NCBI GenBank assembly: GCA_027559495.1
Contig: JAMXSV010000004.1
Span: forward strand, 1,291,001-1,355,000
DNA from: Aurifilum marmelostoma
Taxonomy: Eukaryota; Ascomycota; Sordariomycetes; Diaporthales; Cryphonectriaceae
Direction of reading: 5' to 3'
Length of the DNA stretch: 64,000 bases
Shown: positions 50,738 through 62,460 of the stretch, piece after piece
Layout of the letters: each line of letters starts with the position of its first letter
Numbering within the stretch: the stretch's first letter is position 1
Made by a program: the position numbers and the translations under genes
The notes under the pieces: generated by a model
Told to the model about the DNA's origin: nothing
Database searches by the model: none
Seen by the model: the letters and a program-made list of their open reading frames with translations, nothing else

Positions 50738-53700
50738 GGATGCCTTGCGAGACACAGTGGAGATGTCCCGGCCCTCCTTCGTTCAGAGGACCTTCTGGAG
50801 AGCAATCCTTCCTTGCCCCCCCCCCCTCAGGCTTCTACTATGTACAACGGTACCGAATGATGGTGGAACGGAGGCTTCCCCACTTCTGCACGGCGCCTGG
50901 TCGTCCGCAGCCTGTACTCCGGCGACATAGCCTTCCTGTGGCTGTCGGGCCGGACGTAGGTGGCTTCGGGTAAGTGGTCCCTGAGGCGACCAATTACAAT
51001 GATTCTATAGAATCCAACTGTCAGTCAGTCCAGAAGGGGTGTGAAACTCGGCGGAGTAGCGCTCTCGTTCTTGGCAGTCGAGGTCTGACGGCGACCGTGT
51101 TTCAGTTAGTCCTGTTTTTTTCTCTCTTTTCCTTCCGCCTGCGCAATGTGGACTTATTTCAGGAGACAAACCTTATTCAGACGTCGACGAGATACTCTGT
51201 GGTGTCTGTGTGAATCTGGACTAAGATGTAATTGTTCTTCTTTGGATTCAAATCGTGTTTGTGTGTAGTCGGGTGGGCGGGTAAATAGTTGGGGGAGGGG
51301 GGGGCCCTAGGGGCCAGGCACCTTTCAGGGGTGTCACTACTACAGTAGGTAGGGCTTCAAGTCACATCTGGTCTCGTCTTTGTCTGCATCTCGGCTGATG
51401 ATTACGACACCTGAGATGATACCAGTGGTCGTAGGGACAGTCAAGGTGCCCGTGGAAGGTGGTGTTGTTGTCGTCTCAACAACGGGATGAAAAAGCACGA
51501 GTCGGGATGACGGAGGAAGAAGAAAAGGCTTCTCTGCCCCTTCTGCGACTGAACTAAATTACTGCATTAACTATGGCCTCGTCTCATACGAAACTAGAAA
51601 GCCACAGGATCAAAGTAGGATCTGTCGCTGTGTGCGACACTACAGTATGTCTGCAGGACTTCCCAGCATGGCCCAGACGCGCCTGTGCCCCAAACTCTTT
51701 CAGCCGCAGCGGTCGATATGCCCACCTCCCTCCTAAGCCTTGAAGAAAACTGCTACACGTACCATGTACATGGTACGCACCATGATGATGGTAAATGGAA
51801 CTAGACGAAGGAAGAGAAGAAAGATTCGTCGTTTCGATCCCGCACCTCCCACACAGCCTCGCCAGCGAGGCGCCTGTCAGAAATCCTAGCAAAACCTGAG
51901 ACGAGACGAAGAGAGAGAGAGAGAGAGCCCGACCTTCGGAAACTTGTGCACCCACAATGCAGCGCTCCGCACTCTGCTGCATACTGTGACACTCGCAGGG
52001 CATGTAAGCTTACCTTCTTTAAGCACCCTTGCCGCTGCGAGCCCCGGCGTCAACGAGTCTCACAAGTGAAGCCACCTGCACCAGACCTGTCATTTGTATA
52101 CACAGATTACAGTATGTAAACCGTCCACCCAAACACCCCCTTATCGCTACCAGGCTTTGCGATTCGTCTGATGATGAAGATGCGAGGACTCTCAGGTACA
52201 GGGTTATTGCTGCTTGTGGGTTGAGGCAGTATTGTCACAGTCGTGGGGATGTTTCGAGGGGGAACAACCAGCAGGCGCTGTACACAAAGTGGAGATGCCA
52301 TGCTGCGAGATTTTTCATCCATTGATCCTCAGGGTCCATCCCTTTAATCGATTCTCGCTGAAGATCATGACTTCTTGATCCTCCTTTTCCCTTGGAGACA
52401 GAGCCTACCTCAAAACACAAGCATCACCACGCCAGCTCAGTCACTATGTCATACGGTCGTCTCAAGTCATGAGAACCCCTTCGGCCTCTCTGTCTCTTGC
52501 CCTGACCCTCTTCTGCGAAAATTTGTGCTGTGCAGCCCAATCGGCAGCAAGCAACAGCCGACATGCCTCGTGCGCTTGCTGGATTGCACTCACAAGCTGT
52601 CCGGGAGCATTTAGCTGGGTAGACCTATATTGATACCAAATAAGCTCAGAAACAAGCGTATCCAATACACGTGCCGTTAGAGGGACCCTCGGGACGCCGA
52701 GGATCCGCGTAGATCCACCCCCACTGGACCCCCAAGTCCCTAGGCAGTCAGCCCTCTTATTCATGATTTAGTGGTCTACATAATCAAATGACATTCTGAG
52801 TTGTTGAGACTGACTATGTAAGGCCTGCTGGGAAACCCCCCCCCCTCTTCGGTTCGCATACTTGTACCTGGTAGGGTTCGTTTCGAGAGCTCGAGACCTC
52901 GCCTAGATACCACTGAACCCCCACCCCCTGGAAGGGAAGGGGCATGCAGTACCTTACAAGGTATGGGTGGATCCCCAACCCACATTCCAGGGCGCCCTGC
53001 ACGCGGTCGTCGGCCTAGATTGAGCATGTTGGCCCGTGACTTGGTGGCACTCCGTCGTGTTCTCTCTCTCTTTCCCCTCCCCATCACAAAGGTCCTGGCA
53101 GTGTCGTTTCGGCCATGGGACGGCGGGTGGGCTCCCCTCCTCGTGTTTCACTACCTTGAATGAGTGTTGATGAGATGCTGGCTCCTCCCAGGGCGGGAGA
53201 AATTCTTTTTTACCCCCTGTCTAGCGAAGATCAAGCTTAAAACGACCCCATACTCGCCCTCCTTCGTACACGATACCTTGCCGCAAGGCTAGTCTGTACT
53301 ACGATACATGAAGATGGAGGGGAGTCGTGGTCGCCCGCAGGGTGGTGTTTGTGGGGTCCGGCACCGTCTGGGCTCGCTGGCTTGGGAAAGATGATCCGCC
53401 TGCCCTTGGTCGAAACCAAACCTGACCATGTACTGTCTACCTCTCTCTGTTGACCCTCGTCACAGGTCTCTTGGGTAGCCAAGCCAACAAGACGGAACCG
53501 ATTCAATCCGTGTCGTGGGGGTGGAGGGCAAGGGATAAGGTGGTATGGATTGCTTTGGATCGACGCCCAGCACGGGAGAGCGACTGTCCAAGGTCGATCA
53601 TGGGGTCTGTATTCCTTGGAAAAAAACAACGAGCAGCGTGGTGAAACTGTACACCGTGATCTGTGACAAGGTCCATTGGGGGCTCTGTCCACCTTGACGA

Positions 53701-54823
53701 GGGCTGTCACAGCTCTGGTGGTTCTCTTGCTGCGCCTGGAAAGAGGGGGGGGGGGGGGACGAGATTGTCTACACACACTCCAGATGAGCTTGCATTGAAA
53801 GGGGGTGGGATGGCATGCCCACCTCCCCCGACCACTTCAAGGGCTACATGGTGTGTACTTGCCTGGAACTCCTAGTTTCTTGAAGACCGTAGTGGAACCT
53901 TTGGGTGATGGGAGGTGAGGTACTTACGGTACCTACAAGGTACAAGTGAGGTTGTACTTCTTGAACCCTGCTACGAGTCAAATGTTGGTGAGGAATACGG
54001 CTGCTCGGTTTGGGGCATGACGAAACACTGAGGAAGCAGAAGATGATGTTGTTGTCAGAGCTCATCTAATAGCTCCACAGAGATTCTGCTTGAGCATGAA
54101 GAGATTCTACATTGGCGAGGAGTCATTGAAGCTTGGCTTGAAAGCCGAATGAGGATCAAGTCAGGCATAATGCTAAGTGAACAAGACCAAATGTCCCCCT
54201 GGTCAATCGATCCCAAGTTCACTGTATAATGTCCAAAGGGATTATTTTGAGGGCGAGAACTGGTCGATTCACAGGACATTCTTAGTCATGTTGCTGATGA
54301 GCTCTTGAAAGATGGATTCATAGGTGTTGTAGTGCATGTAAAATCGAGAGTACAGATTCTACTATATGTGTGTGCATGTATGTGCGTGCGCCAGTATGTG
54401 TATGTATGTTTGTAAGTATGATCATGTCTGAAAATACTTGGAATGGAGCAGATCTCAAGTGTGGTGAAGCTATTCAAATGCCCCTCTCTCATTTTATATA
54501 CTCAGCTCCACCCTCAACGAACAGTTCACGTTCCTCAGCAGCTTCAATCTGGACAGTGCCCATTAGGTAGTGGCCTCCTCGTACCAACATAGAACCCACA
54601 GAACACTGAGTTGGATATAAAATTGTTATCCTTGCGGCGGTGCATGGTGGTTGATTGTAAAAATGATATTGTGATATTCATACTAACCGGCGTACGTCCC
54701 TGCGTACAGCCGTCGAATTTTCATCTTCACGAGGCAAATTAAGCTTTTGTGCCGAATGAACCCGGCCTCGGCTCCCATCCTTGGTCCCAAAAAATCCCAT
54801 CCAACAGCGTCCCTGCCTGTTCT

Positions 54824-56631
54824 TCACTCTACGTCCAGTCTGCGGACAGTAGTCTCCTCGTAGCCCAGACGGAGATATTTAGTAGCTGCTGCCTCCTTGA
54901 TCCTCGTCTCCGCGTCCAGCTTCTCCTTGGCTTGCCTGGCCAGCTCCTTGATGACAAGCCTGGTGCTTCTCGTAAATGTGTTATACCACGAGGCATGGGG
55001 CTTGCACCGCCGGCGTTCACACATGCCGGCCGTCTCCATGTTGAGCTCCTTGCCTGCGGCCTCGGCGTCCTGCTCGGCCTTCCACAGCTGCTCGTCAGAG
55101 AAGCTGCCCTCGGCGTCCAGGGTGTTGCCCCTGTAGATGACCTCGCCCTGCGCCGATCTGGCGAATTGGGCGAACTCGTCAGGACAGCCGACGACGTCCA
55201 GGCGACAGTCGTAGCCGCACACGTCTTTCTCGAGGACGCCGGCGCTGATGGCTGCCCTGCGCCGCTCATTCGCAAGGTCTAGCAGCTGTTGCATCTTCTT
55301 GTTCAGCACGATCTCCTCGGCCAGCGCATAGCGGTCGGATGCTGAGTTAGTCAAGAACTCTTCCTCTTCAGGCGTGAGGACGTAGCATTGATCGACTCTG
55401 GCCCAGAAATCGGACGGCACGTCTAGGTAAAGTTATCAGTCAAGCTCTTCGTGACGCATGGTGATGTTGGTGCCCCAGCCATGACATATGAAAGAGGAAG
55501 TGCCAGGGAAACAACAAAGGATTAAGGAAACTCACCGAAGGGTGCCTTGCCGATCTCCCAGGGTAGCTCTCCCTCGATGGAATTGCGCAGATTAGAGCCT
55601 TCCAGCAAGCCCATGAACTGCTCCCTCGTGAGTTCCCGCCCCTTGGCCGCCCCTTTGGCCACCGCTTTGGCCTTCTCAGGAAACGACCGCACCAGCGTCT
55701 CCCACCACTCGTCCGCATGTTTGTCGCTGCAGAAGACACTGACGTACGCCTGTGGCTTCATGGAGCCCTTCCTCCCGGCGCTTGCGTCCTTGTACATCCG
55801 CGCGGCATTCAGACAACCGTCCATGGCACACGTCTTCTTGTACCTGGTGACGTTGACGCCGCGGTCATCGGTGCAGCCGGGACACACATAACGCACGATG
55901 AGGGCCTCGCCGATGGTCTTATCAACGCCAACACACTCTCCGTGGAACCAGTCCTCGCAGACGTCGCAGCTGATCATCCAGCGGTGATCGTCTGGGCCGC
56001 GGCAGATGCAGTAGGGGCCATGATCGGATTCGTACATGTGGCCCTCGCTGTTGCCATCGATATCGCTCGAGGCGGTGGTGGCAGCGAGAGGGGGAGACGC
56101 GGGGGTCTCGGCGGGGCCGAAGCTGGAGTTCTTGCCACCGCGACCGCCCCGCCCAGAAGATGACGCGACCGCCCTGGTACCTCCGCGTGCGGCCCTGCCG
56201 GCGCGTGAACCTCCGCGTCCCCGACGGCTCGAGGTCTTTTTGACGAGCGCCGCCGTGCCTTTCTTCCTGGCGGCCCGCGCCGCGCCCGAGGGCCTCGCCG
56301 AGCTCGCAGAGGGGGAGGGTGCTGCTGATGAGCCGTCCAGCTGGGAACCATCCAGCTGAGAGAAGAAAGATGGTGTCTGTGATGAACGAGGGTCATCGCT
56401 CCGATTGGTGGTCGGGGTTGGGAGGCCATCGGCAATGGACAAGTCTGGTATGTCTGCCAGCTCGGTGTCACCGTCGAAACCACTGCTGCTCTCCTCCATC
56501 TTGATGCTGGGCTCAGAGGCCACTGAGGCAGCGGCGCTGGGCTCAGCATCCATGTCTCCCACCGAGGGCGAGTCTGGTGAGGCTTCAAACGTGTAGGGAG
56601 AGTCAGAAAAGGACCTGTAGTCAGGATCCAT
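54824..56631 (-). CDS. spp1: Spp1/Cfp1-type PHD-finger subunit of the Set1 complex
   Basis: Spp1 is the PHD subunit of the Set1/COMPASS complex, which methylates histone H3 lysine 4; its PHD finger reads that mark (family knowledge). The PHD finger is at about 207-253 (YCICRGPDDHRWMISCDVCE, DWFHGECVGVD, VRYVCPGC). A second Cys-rich zinc segment follows (KKTCAMDGCLNAARMYKDAS, then FCSDKHADEWW). The N-terminal 200 residues are disordered, with an Arg/Gly-rich basic stretch (about 135-166) that may contact nucleic acid. The C-terminus is helical (EEEEFLTNSASDRYALAEEI), with Cys residues in VCGYDCRL and MCERRRC. Start at 56631. Intron 55423-55535 (GTGAG...CCTAG, phase 1) joins APF to DVPSDFW; total 564 residues. 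The gene is divergent from sco1, 594 bp apart. Confidence 0.9.
55423..55535 (-). other. Intron of spp1
   Basis: 113 nt, GTGAGT donor at 55535 and TACCTAG acceptor at 55423, phase 1. Both flanking exons are needed for the family's usual C-terminal region. Confidence 0.8.
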
Positions 56632-57225
56632 GATGAATATGTGCCCCCAAGGTTGAGCCGCTCAGAGTGAAGAGAAGAGAAAACAACAAGCAAAACAAGC
56701 ACGATTAAACTGATATGATGTACCCAGATGGGGAATAAAGGACCTTGCAGAATGTCAAAGGTGTCGTCTGGATGATGGATAACGTTGTTGACTTGGGTGG
56801 AAGTGATTGATGAGATGGCATATACTTTGATATCGTTTGCTCCTCGATGAATGGTGTGTTGATGGGGAAGCTAGACTTTGCGAGGCTGATTGGCTGTGCA
56901 CACCTTCTCCGCTCATGCCCCGCCTGAGCCTTGATAATACAGGGATCAGGTGTGCTGGGGAGGGACCCGTGAACCTGGAAGATGGTCCGTGCACCATGCA
57001 GGACCTCATCTTTTTTTTCCTTTTTCTTTCCGCATCTGTTCTTTCCGCATTGGCTGTCTGCTGCCGTTCCTCAATGCAAGCCATTGGATTGGGTGATATG
57101 AGACTTTGGGACAAATCTGCCCTTGGCCTTGACCTTTAATTTTCACTTGCTTCCTTCGGATATCTTCACCTCACCCACTCACCTCTCTATTCTGTGTTCC
57201 TTATCCTACCTAAAAGAGTCACACC
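56632..57225. promoter_or_regulatory. Divergent promoter region: spp1 and sco1
   Basis: 594 bp between start codons. No clear TATA box. Several CT-rich and ATTGG-like (near 57086) stretches are present; the latter resemble CCAAT boxes but are common by chance. Confidence 0.4.
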
Positions 57226-58304
57226 ATGTCTCGCTCCAAAGCCCCCTTGAGGGCACTGTTGCGCAGCTTTCAAGAGATCTCTGCAGCAACAGCAACACCA
57301 GCTCAGCAGCCATGTCGTCGATTCCTCTCCTCCTCCCCACAGCTCTCGTCGCCAATACAGAGACCCACCCTTATACGATCAACTGCCCATCCCCAGAGGC
57401 ACCAACCCCTGATACAAAAGCGCTTCAAGTACAAGTCAGTGGAGGAGGCAAAGAGTCGGTACTCAGTAGGGGTATGCACAAAGACCTAGACACCCCTGTG
57501 TGTAAATTGCTACACAGCAGGCAGGTGGAGGAACAGAGGAAGCGGGGTTCAAGAGAAGCTAACGTTGAACTCGTGCCCTCGCAGCCGTTCTCCTGGAAAG
57601 CAGCCGTGCTGTTCGTCGCGACAGCTGCCGGGCTCATGTGGTACTTCGAATCCGAGAAGGGGCGCATGCAGAAGAAGCGGATAGCTGAGGCGAACAAGGC
57701 GGTCGGCAAGCCCAAGGTGGGGGGATCGTTCAACCTGGTGGATCAGGATGGCAAACCCTTCACGGATGCCGACCTGAAGGGACGACACTCGTTGGTATGT
57801 CACCGCGGCTGCAACGTTCCATGCTTGAAAGTTTCGCGCGTACCGTCTCTGGCTGACACACAACCTCTTCCTCCCCTCTTGCTCCAGGTCTACTTCGGCT
57901 TTACCCATTGTCCCGACATCTGCCCCGAAGAGCTCGACAAGATGGCGGTCATGTATGACTACGTCGAAAAGCAAGCGCCGGGCGCGCTGAACGCCGTTTT
58001 CGTGACGTGCGACCCTGCGCGCGACGGACCAGAGGAGCTGAAGAAGTACCTAGCCGAATTCCATCCGAAGTTTGTGGGTCTGACGGGAACCTACGACGAG
58101 ATAAAGGCCATGTGCAAGGCGTACAGGGTGTATTTCAGCACACCGTCCAAGGTGGCGCCGGGACAGGACTATCTGGTGGATCACAGCATTTACTTCTACC
58201 TGATGGATCCCGAGGGCAACTTCGTGGAGGCGCTGGGACGACAACACTCGCCCGAGCAGGGCGCTCACATCATTTCAGGTCACATCAAGGCGTGGAATAG
58301 CTGA
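57226..58304 (+). CDS. sco1: Sco1-type copper chaperone for cytochrome c oxidase
   Basis: Sco1 delivers copper to the CuA centre of cytochrome oxidase in the mitochondrial inner membrane. The thioredoxin-like domain shows the copper site CPDIC (Cys160, Cys164) in VYFGFTHCPDICPEE and the third ligand in DYLVDHS (His251). The N-terminus (MSRSKAPLRALLRSFQ, Arg-rich, few acidic residues) is a mitochondrial presequence. One membrane helix lies at about 87-104 (AAVLFVATAAGLMWYF). The protein is 290 residues, usual for the family. Introns at 57472-57584 (GTATGC, branch GCTAAC, CGCAG, phase 0) and 57795-57887 (GTATGT...CTCCAG, phase 0) join RYSVG to PFSWKA and RHSL to VYFGF. All metal ligands are intact. 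Confidence 0.95.
57472..57887 (+). other. Two introns of sco1
   Basis: 57472-57584 (113 nt) and 57795-57887 (93 nt), both phase 0, around the exon 57585-57794 that carries the membrane helix. The second splits directly before the metal-binding segment. Confidence 0.93.
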
Positions 58305-59510
58305 AAGAAAAAAGAGGCCTGGCAGGAAGGAAGGGGAAAGAAAGGGGGGGGGGGGGGAAAGAAAGAGAGAAAGAACAGAAGAAACAGGGGCCGTCCTAGG
58401 TACTCCACTCACACAAGACTGAGGGACATCGCACTTGTAGGAAAGGCAATGCAAATGTGTATGATATGAAGGCTATCAGATATACCCCGGATTTTCACAA
58501 GCCAAGCTGAGGCTAGACTGCATGGGCTGTTGACACTGCAGAGAGATGCTGTTTAGAGAGTAGCTGCAGGCGAGGCCCTGCTATCATTGGAGAGAAACAA
58601 ATCACGCCATTGTCCCAATGGAACCCTACACCTTCGATCTGGGCCTGAAGCTGCAGTGCGGCTCTTTCACCATGCTTCAGGGCAATCCTGAAATACAGGG
58701 TGGCTTGTCATTACTGCACATGGGAACAAGAGTTCCATGGAAATTGCCGTTAAATGCACGATGACTTCAGTTTGTGTCCGATAGGCTCACAGCAAGAGGC
58801 AGCCCAGCCAGGTGACCCAGACCTCGCCACAGGAGGGCGGGAAACGTAATGTAGCAAGTATTTCGTGGGAGGGGCTACGTCACTTTTCGGGCCCTACCGA
58901 GTCTCACCCACTAAAGCTTTGGAGCTTGAGAGCTCTGAAGTTTTGGAGGGGGCTGTAGACAGGGGCTGGCGGGGCTATCGAAACTGCTAACGCCCAGCAG
59001 ACATGACCAATTGACACATGAAGATAGAGCACGCCTCTAGGGGGCAGAAAGAAAAATGAGAGGGTTAAAAAAAAAAAAAAACACCCTACAAAGAAAAAAA
59101 TAGCAAACCTTGAACCCTGTCTGGTCCCTTCAACCACTGTCATGTGCCTCGATTATTTCGCCAACGAGCTTGGCTTGACCTGAGCACAACAACAGCATCT
59201 TTGCGTGTATCCGAGCAGTTCTTGGTCAACTCCAAATTGTGTGCATCTATCTATCTTGTACCTATCCCTGGCCGTGTTGCCCGTATCATAGCTTCTTATC
59301 TAACCCAATACTCAGTCCCGGCCGAGCTTCTATCACCCTCTCCCGTCTCTCCTCCCCCCTCTCCCTCTCTCTCTCTCTCTCACACACACACAGGGCTTCC
59401 CCCCCCCCCCTCCCCCTCCCTCTCCTCGGTATCGAGCTCGATTTGGTCTCGGCAGACCTTGTTCCCCAGGCTTCAGCAGGATCGCTGTAGCCCCGAAATA
59501 CGCCTCAACA
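58305..59510. other. Intergenic between sco1 and choline kinase
   Basis: Downstream flank of sco1, then promoter and pyrimidine-rich leader of choline kinase, with a CT/CA tract at about 59362-59393. An A-run lies near 59068. No other gene seen. Confidence 0.55.
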
Positions 59511-60237
59511 ATGTCCACGTCCACGACTCCCATTCTCAACGCCCAGGGTCAACCCATCAGGTCTGCCCTGAAGACCGACGACGATGTCACGCGCACGCCT
59601 CCCAGTGGGCCCGTCAAGGGTAAGCACGTCCCCCGAAACCTGCGAGGAGCCTTTCTGCCTCCCTCGTCTCACCCAAACAAACATCATATGGTTGTCGTTC
59701 CTGCCTGTCCAACATGGCACAGCGCAAGCGTTGATGATGTGTGTTTGCCTTGATTGTCTTGCAGAGCCTCCGGGCCCTGCGAGACCGAGGCAGTCTCGTA
59801 TGGGAGATCCTCCAAGTGCTGGAAATCTTTTGTTGTGACCATGGCGAGGGCGTTGGGGGCTAGTTAGTTCAATGCTTGATCTTCGTCAGGTAAACGCTCC
59901 GCCTTCTCGGGAGGTAAACCTGCAGACTTTCTGCTCCTAGATTGGTCTGCTGCTCATGCTGTGCGGCTTATGCTAATACCAATAACTTATTGTAGCGGTT
60001 CAGATTGCCGAGCCAGATCCTCCTGTACATGAAGAGCCCTTCTTCAAGAGACAGTTCTCTGCCAGTGTGGGAGGGAAACGCCTCAGCGGAAGACCACCCA
60101 TACCCACTAGCAGCTCCTCGCGCTCGTCGTTTCTCTCCCTGAATAGCATCGAGAGCTTGGACCTGTGCGCGCAGCAGAGTGGCTCTTCCATGGTTCAGAC
60201 ACCCGATGAAATCCCAGGTCAGACAGCTGCCAGCCAG

Positions 60238-60279
<42 letters not shown>

Positions 60280-62460
60280 CAACAACTCCAACAGCAGCAA
60301 CAACAGGTCCCAGACCAGGAACATTCTCACAGGGTGGACCGTGTCTCGGAGAAGTTGGTTGCCCAGATAGCCGACTGGCTCCAACGCGAGAAGGCCAAGA
60401 GAGAGTCTAGAAAGCCAAGGAGACATCACCATCACCACCACCACCACCATCACCACCTGCACCGGAAACATAATAAGCAGGAGCCTGAAGAAGACACGAT
60501 CCCGGAGCAGTCAGAGCCCGAGTATGATGTCTCGCTCCAGCGAACGACTTCAATCGAGTCTAATTCCAGCGAGGTGTCCCTGGACCGACTGCAGCGCATC
60601 TTGGACGATAGCATGGCCGCCTTGGGCTTGAACGCGATACCGCATTTTGGCCCCAAGATGGGCAGGCGGTCTTCGCATCGGAGTAAGAAACATGCTTCAC
60701 GGTCGTCGCTGCACCTGGCCCGTGCAGCATCGTCTGATACAGACTACGTGGATGGTGACGCCATCGTACCAAGCTGCGATGCCATACTGGACAACACCGC
60801 GACTCTCAAATACGCCCAAGGTGCCGCGGATGATTCCTGTTCAGTGTCAAGCAGGCGAGAAGAGAAGGAAAGACAGGTCTGGGTGACCTTCAAAAACGAG
60901 ATCATCCGCCTGGCACATACTCTGAGGCTGAAAGGCTGGAGACGTGTCCCGCTGGACGCTGGCGACGACATTCATGTCGAACGGCTGAGCGGCGCGCTGA
61001 CGAACGCGGTCTACGTTGTGACCCCTCCCGAGAATCTGCCCGAGTCCACCGAGCACGCCACGAAGAAGAAACCCCCAAAGCTGCTCCTGCGCATATACGG
61101 TCCCAATGTGGAACATCTGATCGATCGCGACAATGAACTCATGATCCTCAAGCGCCTCGCAAGGAAGAAGATCGGGCCGCGTCTGTTGGGCACCTTCACA
61201 AATGGTCGGTTCGAGCAGTACTTCAATGCAGCGCCCCTGACGCCGGAGTCCCTGCGCGAGCCCGGAACGTCCAAGCAGATTGCGAAGCGTATGCGCGAGC
61301 TTCATGATGGCGTCGACCTCCTTGAAGAAGAAAAGGATGAAGGCCCGACGGTGTTCAAGAATTGGGACTGTTGGGTGGACAACGTTGAGAAGAGGACGCT
61401 CTACCTCGACCATCTCGTCTCGATCGAGAAGCTCAATGCTTCCGCCGAAGCAGCGGAATCGTGGAGATCTCAGGGCTACGTATGTGGCGTGGAATGGCCC
61501 AAGTTCAAGGCCATGGTTGACAAGTATCGCGATTTCCTCGTCAAATCCTATGGCGGGCCAACCTCACTGCGCAACAGGCTTGTCTTTGCGCACAACGATG
61601 TAGGTCTTGGTCTCCTGGTCAGGGTTTGTTCCCGCGTATCCATGCTCACATCTCTATAGACGCAATATGGCAACATTCTCCGTGTCCGTCCGGACGACGA
61701 GCGCTCGCCGCTTCTGCAACCCGAAAACGTACACAAACAACTGATCGTGATCGACTTCGAATACGCCTCTGCGAACACCCCGGGTCTCGAATTCGCAAAT
61801 CACTTCACTGAATGGGCATACAACTACCATGATGCAAACACTTCTTATGCATGCAATGCCGAGGGGTGCTATCCCACCCTCGAGGAGCAACAGCGCTTCA
61901 TCAAAGCCTATGTGGATCACAGGCCCAAGTTCGTGACTACCCCGTCATCAGCCTCGGACGACGTGACGCCATCCGGAACGCCGCTACTGGGCCCACAGCA
62001 GACGCAGCTGCCCACATCTACCCCAAGCTCCAGCTCCATCGTCGAGTTCATGCTGGACGCACGCGTCCCGCCCGGCGGGTGGAAGGAGGAGGAACGACGC
62101 GCGGCGGAGCTGAGCGATGCCAAGGTACAAGAGCTCGTCCGCGAGACGAGGCTGTGGCGTGCCATGAACAGCGCACAGTGGGTGGCGTGGGGGATCGTGC
62201 AGGCCAAGATCCCTGGGTATACCGATGCCAACGGCGGAAACGAGCCTGCGCCTCCCTCGCCCGGAGGCTCGGAGGCGACGGTCACGGCTGAGAATGGCAG
62301 CGTCGGTGGAAACGGAGACGACGAGGAGGGCTTCGATTACCTCCGGTATGCGCACGATCGGGCGCTGTTCTTCTGGGGGGACTGCGTCCAGATGGGGCTT
62401 GTCAAGATCGAGCAGCTACCGGAGGACCTGAGGCATCGCCTCAAGATTGTGGAATACTGA
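59511..62460 (+). CDS. Choline/ethanolamine kinase with long disordered N-terminus
   Basis: Choline kinase makes phosphocholine, the first step of the CDP-choline (Kennedy) pathway. The catalytic part starts near residue 351 (WVTFKNEIIRLAHTLRLKGW). The phosphate-transfer motif is LVFAHNDTQYGNIL (His588-Asp590), and VIDFEYA (620-626) is the second signature. The first 350 residues are disordered, with a Gln run (about 136-160) and a His run (about 199-213). Start at 59511 (CAACAATGTCC). I predict introns at 59620-59764, 59798-59889, 59914-59995 and 61600-61659; the exon 59890-59913 is only 24 nt. Together they give 856 residues, all phases consistent, and the joined junction reads PRQSRKRSAFSGAVQIAEPD. 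Choline versus ethanolamine preference cannot be read from sequence. Confidence 0.92.
59890..59913 (+). other. Predicted 24-nt micro-exon of choline kinase
   Basis: The acceptor CTTCGTCAG ends at 59889 and a GTAAAC donor starts at 59914. The 24 bases between contribute KRSAFSG. Without this exon the N-terminal part (59511-59797) cannot be joined in frame to the catalytic frame by any other canonical sites I could find: the exon after intron 1 ends at a TGA near 59838. The TGCTAAT branch-like sequence before the next acceptor supports intron 3. Confidence 0.6.
60238..60305 (+). repeat. CAG/CAA repeat encoding poly-Gln
   Basis: About 20 CAG/CAA codons with a few changes (CTC, CAC). A length-variable Gln tract in a disordered region of the choline kinase. 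Confidence 0.93.

Larger units (their letters stand above)
45349..54823. other. About 9.5 kb without a confident gene
   Basis: After the C2H2 3' flank this holds microsatellites (CA 45925-45942, CT/CA 49074-49117), C-runs near 47380 and 50815, and many short GTAC palindromes. A 56-codon acidic frame at 50567-50737 is listed separately. A 179-codon minus-strand frame at 53237-53776 has no domain. The last few hundred bases are the 3' flank of the Spp1 gene. No tRNA found. Confidence 0.5.

Noticed and set aside
53237..53776. 179-codon minus-strand open frame
   Set aside because: No domain, no clear start context and Pro-run from a C homopolymer; kept out for lack of support.
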